Shown here: in pieces, positions 59,195 through 64,000 of the stretch | Layout: every line of letters begins with the position of its first letter | Numbering within the stretch: the first letter of the stretch is position 1 | Assembly (NCBI GenBank): GCA_028751875.1 | Contig: CM054135.1 | Location: 11,383,467 to 11,447,466, forward strand | Direction: 5' to 3' | Length of the DNA: 64,000 nucleotides | Source: Rapana venosa | Lineage: Eukaryota; Mollusca; Gastropoda; Neogastropoda; Muricidae | The notes under the pieces: model-generated | Told to the model about the DNA's origin: nothing | Database searches by the model: none | The model's input: the letters and a program-made list of their open reading frames with translations, nothing else | Made by a program: the position numbers and the translations under genes

Positions 59195-60460
59195 ATGCTG
59201 CAGATAATATTGAATAGACTGAAGCCACAAGCAGAGACCATCATTGCTGAGGAACAAGCAGGTTTCAGAGCAGGGCGCAGCACAAAAGAACAGATATTCA
59301 ACCTCAGAATACTATGTGAGCGGTACCTTCAACATCAACAAGACCTTTACCACGTATTTATCGATTTTAAGAAGGCATTTGACAGGGTGTGGCATGCAGC
59401 TTTGTGGGCAACCATGAATTTGTACAGCATCAATGCAAACCTGATCAGAGTCATCAAACAGCTGTACAGCGAGGCCACTAGTGCAGTGTACTACAACAAC
59501 AACATTGGAGAATGGTTTCGAACAACAGTTGGAGTAAGGCAGGGCTGTCTACTCTCACCCACTCTTTTCAACATCTTCCTTGAGAGAATCATGGCTGATG
59601 CACTGGAACATCATGAAGGATCAGTCAGCATTGGTGGCAGAACGATCACAAACCTCCGCTTCGCAGATGACATTGATGGAATAGCAGGATCAGAAAAAGA
59701 GCTTGCCAGCCTAACAGAACACTTGAATAAGGCCTCCAGAACATACGGCATGGAAATCAGCGCAGAGAAGACCAAACTGATGACTAATAACACCAACGGC
59801 ATTAGCACTGATATCAGGGTTAATGACCAGAAGCTGGAAACAGTCCAAAGCTTCAAGTACCTGGGAGCCATTGTATCAGACCAGGGATCCAAGCCAGAAG
59901 TAGTATGCAGGACTGCACAGACAATAACAGCTTTGTCAAAACTAAACACCATCTGGAGAGATAAAAATATCTCACTTATCTCCAAGATCAGACTAGTGCG
60001 CTCCCTTGTCATATCGATATTTCTGTATGCATGTGAATCATGGACCCTGACTGCAGATTTGGAGAGAAGAGTACAGGCGGTGGAGATGAGATGCTTTCGG
60101 AGACTCCTTGGCATCACCTACAAAGATCACATAAGCAACGAAAGCGTGCATAACAGAATCCAGCAAACCATTGGACCCTATGAGAACCTTCTAACGATCG
60201 TGAAAAAACGTAAACTTAAATGGTATGGGCATGTCACAAGATCCAAAGGACTTGCAAAGACAGTTTTACAAGGCACTGTCCAGGGAGGAAGAAGAAGAGG
60301 CAGACCAAGGAAGAGCTGGGAGGATAACATCAGCGAATGGACAGGCCTAGAACTCAACAAAACCCTGAGAAAGGCAGAACAGAGAGAGGAATGGAGGGAA
60401 CTGGTTGTTGAGTCTTTGAGGGTGCCCCCACGGTCGTCAGACTACGGGACAGATAGATAG
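59195..60460 (+). pseudogene. LINE reverse transcriptase, C-terminal part
   Basis: 421 codons from the first ATG after the stop; the same frame is open from 59087. All RT motifs are intact, including FADDID. On its own it lacks the N-terminal part, so it is not a functional LINE protein. Confidence 0.88.
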
Positions 60461-60508
60461 ATAGATAGATAGACACACACGCACGCACGCACGCACGCAC
60501 GCGCGCGC

Positions 60509-60556
<48 letters not shown>
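60450..60556. repeat. GATA tail growing into CACG/CA microsatellite
   Basis: The LINE's (GATA)n tail passes directly into (CACG)n and (CA)n of about 80 bases. Confidence 0.93.
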
Positions 60557-60560
<4 letters not shown>

Positions 60561-60901
60561 ATTTTCATTATACTTAAAATGTAAGAATCTGATTTGATTT
60601 TGAACACACATGTGAGTAAATCAGTCGGTCTGTAGTGGTTCAGAGGTCTAGCCACAACACACTGTTCTAGAAGGCAAAAGGTTGCAGGATTTGACTGATT
60701 CTGTTTGCATTGGCCTTTCCCCCATGAATAGACCATGAGGGGTGGTCTGGGTACTAGTATTTTAGGATGAGACATTAAACGGGTATCATTAGCAACATAC
60801 AAAAAAGTCTTTGTTACTTAATATATTACCCTTGTGAAATAAAATTGCGTTTTTGTTTGCATTACATTTTGTGCTTGCGAAAGATCTCATCCCCCTTGCG
60901 T

Positions 60902-60940
<39 letters not shown>

Positions 60941-60960
60941 CCACCACCACATAACAGCCA

Positions 60961-61253
60961 TGTAAAGGTAAGGTAAAGGTGTCCCATTACATAACCTATG
61001 TAGTCGTAGGGGAGCGAGACGTCAGACAACTCAGCTTCTCTAGGGGCCAGCATATTGAAGGTGGTGTCCATCTCCTTTCCCTCGCTGCTTTACCTTCCCA
61101 GACTCTAAAGAGGGCTGGGTGAACTGGGGGAACTGTACTGAAGCCAAAGGGTGCAAACTGTCACTCATCCAATTGGTAACCTCGCTCGAGGCTGCTTAAC
61201 CCTGGTTGTGGGAAGCAAACGTCTGACCACTGAACTATCCGGAACCCTTAAAA
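60961..61253 (-). repeat. SINE family B, full length
   Basis: Perfect 10-base target duplication ATAACAGCCA (60951-60960 and 61254-61263). The tRNA-like head (GGATAGTTCAGTGGTCAGAC) and 5S-like segment (TAAGCAGCCTCGAGCGAGGT) are kept, with an extra gap in the body. Confidence 0.85.
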
Positions 61254-61263
61254 TAACAGCCAA

Positions 61264-62390
61264 CATCAGAGAAAAAATAACAGGTACAGCACCAGCCTAC
61301 AAAATTTATAGACTTTTTGAAGAGGGTTCGGGCAGATGATCGCCTTAATCCAGCCCTCACCAGTCTCACCTGTTGACATCACCAGGTACACTGTTAGCTT
61401 CTGCACCCAATGATAATGAAATGGTCCTCCTTTGTTTGCTCCTGTCTTCACTGGCCCTGCTGACTTATGGATTCTCATGCCACAGGATTCGGTGATGTTG
61501 CCAGTGAGAGAAACTTGGTGGTCTGCCTTTTTTTTCTTTTTGCCTCAGTCTTGCCTTGAAAGACAGTCTTTATGAAGACCGAATCTCGGTTTCGTAACGT
61601 ACGGCCTACACATCTTCATTTACTTTCATTAATTTATTAATGTTAGAAGCTTTCTTGTTGTACCAGTTAACGACGAATTCCTACTTAACGACAATACAGC
61701 TGCCATCCCCACGTGCAATCGTGCAGGTACACACATACATACATACATAAATACATACACACACACATGTCAGTGGATTAGTCAGTCTGTAGTGGATCAG
61801 TTTTTCTTTTGTCACATTCCTTTCATTTAGATTTTTTTTTTAAATCGTAGACCCAGCGGCCAGTGGCGTGATGAAAGGAAGGGGTGTAACTTACCTGCTT
61901 GACCTCCTTTCATAACTTGAACACAGTAGTCTACCTTCGTGTATGCTCGAAGGACAGACAACTCTGCAGTGTTGTTGTCGCGAAGCATCACAAGCATTGC
62001 GCTTCGCCCAGTGCGACTCGCTTGGTTGAGCAGGACACGGATATTTTTATGTAGCCTAGACCTTGCCTAAACCTTTGAGAGCTGGGTCATTCATCACTAG
62101 CTTTGTGTACAGTATAAACGTTGAAGACAGTATTTAAACGTACAGGCGATCGCAGTATTTTGGTAGAGAAAGTTTAACAGATCGTGCTCTAGGCCCGTTT
62201 ACCTGCTGGATATTCCAGGTTTTACCTACAAATGTTAGACACCTAGGCAGGTACGTAAAAAATGTGTGGTCTGTGTCCGGCTTACTTTGGATGAATCATG
62301 CAGTCAAGAGTATGATTCACTGATTGTCTGTTGACCAATTCGGTATTTTTATTTTAAAGTTCAGATTGAACTGAGGAAAAGGAACTTGAA
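61264..62390. other. no gene seen
   Basis: Short CpG-containing stretch at 61900-62040 and otherwise unique, AT-rich sequence. A possible promoter or first exon could lie here but no evidence is decisive. Confidence 0.4.
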
Positions 62391-62391
62391 G

Positions 62392-62429
<38 letters not shown>

Positions 62430-62450
62430 TGTGTGTGTGTGTGTGCATGC
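62391..62450. repeat. TG microsatellite
   Basis: (TG)n with one GG interruption. Further TG runs at 62467-62482 and 62630-62652. Confidence 0.93.
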
Positions 62451-62684
62451 ACAGGCGTACATCACTATGTGTGTGTGTGTGTCAAAAGTAACTAAGGCAT
62501 GCTGTAGTCACAGTGTCATTTTCACATTGACTTTATGTACTAATGTAGACTGTCACTGTGTCAGATGTGTCACTGCAACTTCATTGACTCACTGTGGGTC
62601 ACATTGTGGTCATAGTGTGATGGTTATCCTGTGTGTGTGTGTGTGTGTGTGTGACTGTGTGTTGTGTTATTTATTTTCTTCTTT

Positions 62685-62845
62685 TATTTTGAGGATAGTG
62701 GAATATTTTATTTTTTATCTTTATTTTAAAAAAAATATTGAGGATAATGGAATAAGCACCCACCTGCTTTATTTTTTAACATCTAATAATTATATGTGTA
62801 TGCCATTCGTCAGTTTTGTCACCCATTCCCACTGGCACATTTGTG
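62685..62845 (-). repeat. SINE family A, 3' fragment
   Basis: The end motif GAGGATAATGGAATAAG occurs twice, at 62691 (diverged) and 62740, so it was partly duplicated. Stops before the core. Confidence 0.7.
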
Positions 62846-63369
62846 TGTGTGTGTCACTGTGTGTTTATCAATATCACTCACACACACAAATGCAGGTAAT
62901 CAATGCTATCAGTATCCTCATTATACAATAGTTTAATAACATTATGCATGGTTAACCCCATTGCTGCCATGTCCATTTTAAACTCATTGATAGGTTTTTA
63001 CCCAGAGGACTTCCGCTCAGGATTCAACTGAAACTGAGAAAGGGAAATGGTCTTACTCTGTGGTGTGATAATCAACAAAAATAAAATTGGGATTTTTGGA
63101 ATGTGATTGAATCCTGCAGTTTATGTGTACTCTTTGCAGACATGTACACATGTTACTGTGTGTGTTGAAAACTGATGATCTAGACTGAGGACAAATTCAT
63201 TTCTTGGAACAAAGGCTTTAGATTGTGGTTTTTTCAAGACTTTTTCTGTCATGGGGCACTTGTGAGGCACAGGAGCATTCATGATTGAGAGCAAAGGCTG
63301 TCTTTGGGCACTGAAGAGGTTAATGGCAGTGGTATTATTCTATCTGTGTATCGTATTTTACTTGTTCTT

Positions 63370-63622
63370 CTATTTCATAGATAATCAAATAAGCACTTTT
63401 GTGGCTTGTGCTTTCTTAGATACCAGTCCCCATAAGCATGCAGATATATATATGTTTTGAAATGCTTATTTATTTATTTATTCTTTTGTTTAGAGGGCAA
63501 TAGAAGAAGCACTCATGAATGTGCTTTTAAATTTACATCCAGTTCCCGTGTGTGTGCAAGTTGTTCTGCATGCATTCATGCATGGGACCTTGGTTTATAA
63601 TTATTGTCTCATCCAAAGGATA
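63370..63622 (-). repeat. SINE family A-like fragments
   Basis: Two overlapping, worn pieces, with AATAAGCACTTTTGTGG and AGAAGCACTCATGAATGTGC on +, then the core (GGTTTATAATTATTGTCTCATCC). Confidence 0.55.
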
Positions 63623-63627
63623 TGTTT

Positions 63628-63629
<2 letters not shown>

Positions 63630-63665
<36 letters not shown>

Positions 63666-64000
63666 TGTCTGTGAAAGTCAAACTTTTTCTTTCCAGATGG
63701 TACATAATTGGTTTAAAAGCAATGCATAACTTTACCCCCCAAAAAATTAAGCCACCCGTGTACTCATCTAGATATCATAAATGCGTGCATGCATGCATGT
63801 GTGTGTGCATGCATGCGTGGGTGCATGTGTGTGTGTGTGTATCCATGTGTGTGTCAGTGTGTTTATGTGACTCACTGATTGTGTGCGACTGTGTGTGATT
63901 GTGTGCATATTTACCACACCACCCCACCCCAGATTTTGTGAGCAGTCTGTGGAAACAGTATTTAAAAATCCAAAATTAGCCTTTGCCATTGTTAAATGTC
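63630..64000. other. TG repeats and window edge
   Basis: (TG)n at 63630-63665 and TG/GCAT-rich repeats at 63783-63905. No gene seen in the last bases. Confidence 0.7.

Larger units (their letters stand above)
57853..60472 (+). mobile_element. RTE-like LINE, nearly complete but broken
   Basis: Encodes an AP-type endonuclease (QGDWN, TWHSPNG, NQIDYI, GSDHDLV) and then a reverse transcriptase (FIDFKKAFDRVWH, GVRQGCLLSPTLFN, catalytic FADDID at 59660-59677). The C-terminal region has ACESWTLT and RRRGRPRKSW. The frame shifts near 58020-58060, with sequence lost there, and a TAG at 59084-59086 interrupts it. The 5' end is truncated: the endonuclease starts in mid-domain. The 3' end is (GATA)n. 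The order and domains suit the RTE group, but I did not settle the clade. Confidence 0.88.

Overview
The window is animal nuclear DNA. Its genes have spliced exons with GT-AG introns, and it holds tRNA-derived SINEs, RTE-like and I-like LINE remains, a Ty3/gypsy LTR element and dense CA/GA/TA microsatellites with long C homopolymers. The repeat style, the LINE type and the protein sequences point to an invertebrate. A marine mollusc, probably a gastropod, is the best guess, but this is inference and no marker gene proves it.

Three genes can be assembled exon by exon, all on the minus strand. (1) 2745-5006: the first two coding exons of a secreted PAN/apple-like protein. They encode a signal peptide and a Cys-rich module; the rest was not found. 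(2) 21379-38685: a complete 13-exon SNX8 (sorting nexin 8) gene of 531 codons, with an EH-like N-terminus, a PX domain and a BAR region. (3) 51335-57306: a complete 7-exon gene for a 301-residue coiled-coil protein of the CCDC166/DUF4515 family. All phases agree across the 18 introns of the two complete genes.

The remainder is mostly repeats. 1-2.7 kb: microsatellites and SINEs. 5-21 kb: gene-poor, with SINEs, a 60-bp tandem repeat and a short LINE tail; part may be SNX8 3' UTR. 38.7-51.3 kb: a local duplication, an I-like LINE fragment with RNase H, and a Ty3/gypsy element (43187-47687) with 183-bp LTRs and a 5-bp target duplication, inserted in a SINE. 57.3-64 kb: a nearly complete but broken RTE-like LINE (about 57853-60472), another SINE and microsatellites.

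The most notable structure is in the SINEs. At least five families (called A, B, C, D and F here) share and exchange modules. Family B joins a tRNA-like A box to a segment closely resembling the internal promoter of 5S rRNA. The second notable structure is a minisatellite at the end of CCDC166 exon 4 whose units each repeat the exon's 3' edge and its 5' splice site, giving microexon-like units. No prokaryotic features, CRISPR arrays or canonical rRNA or tRNA genes were seen.
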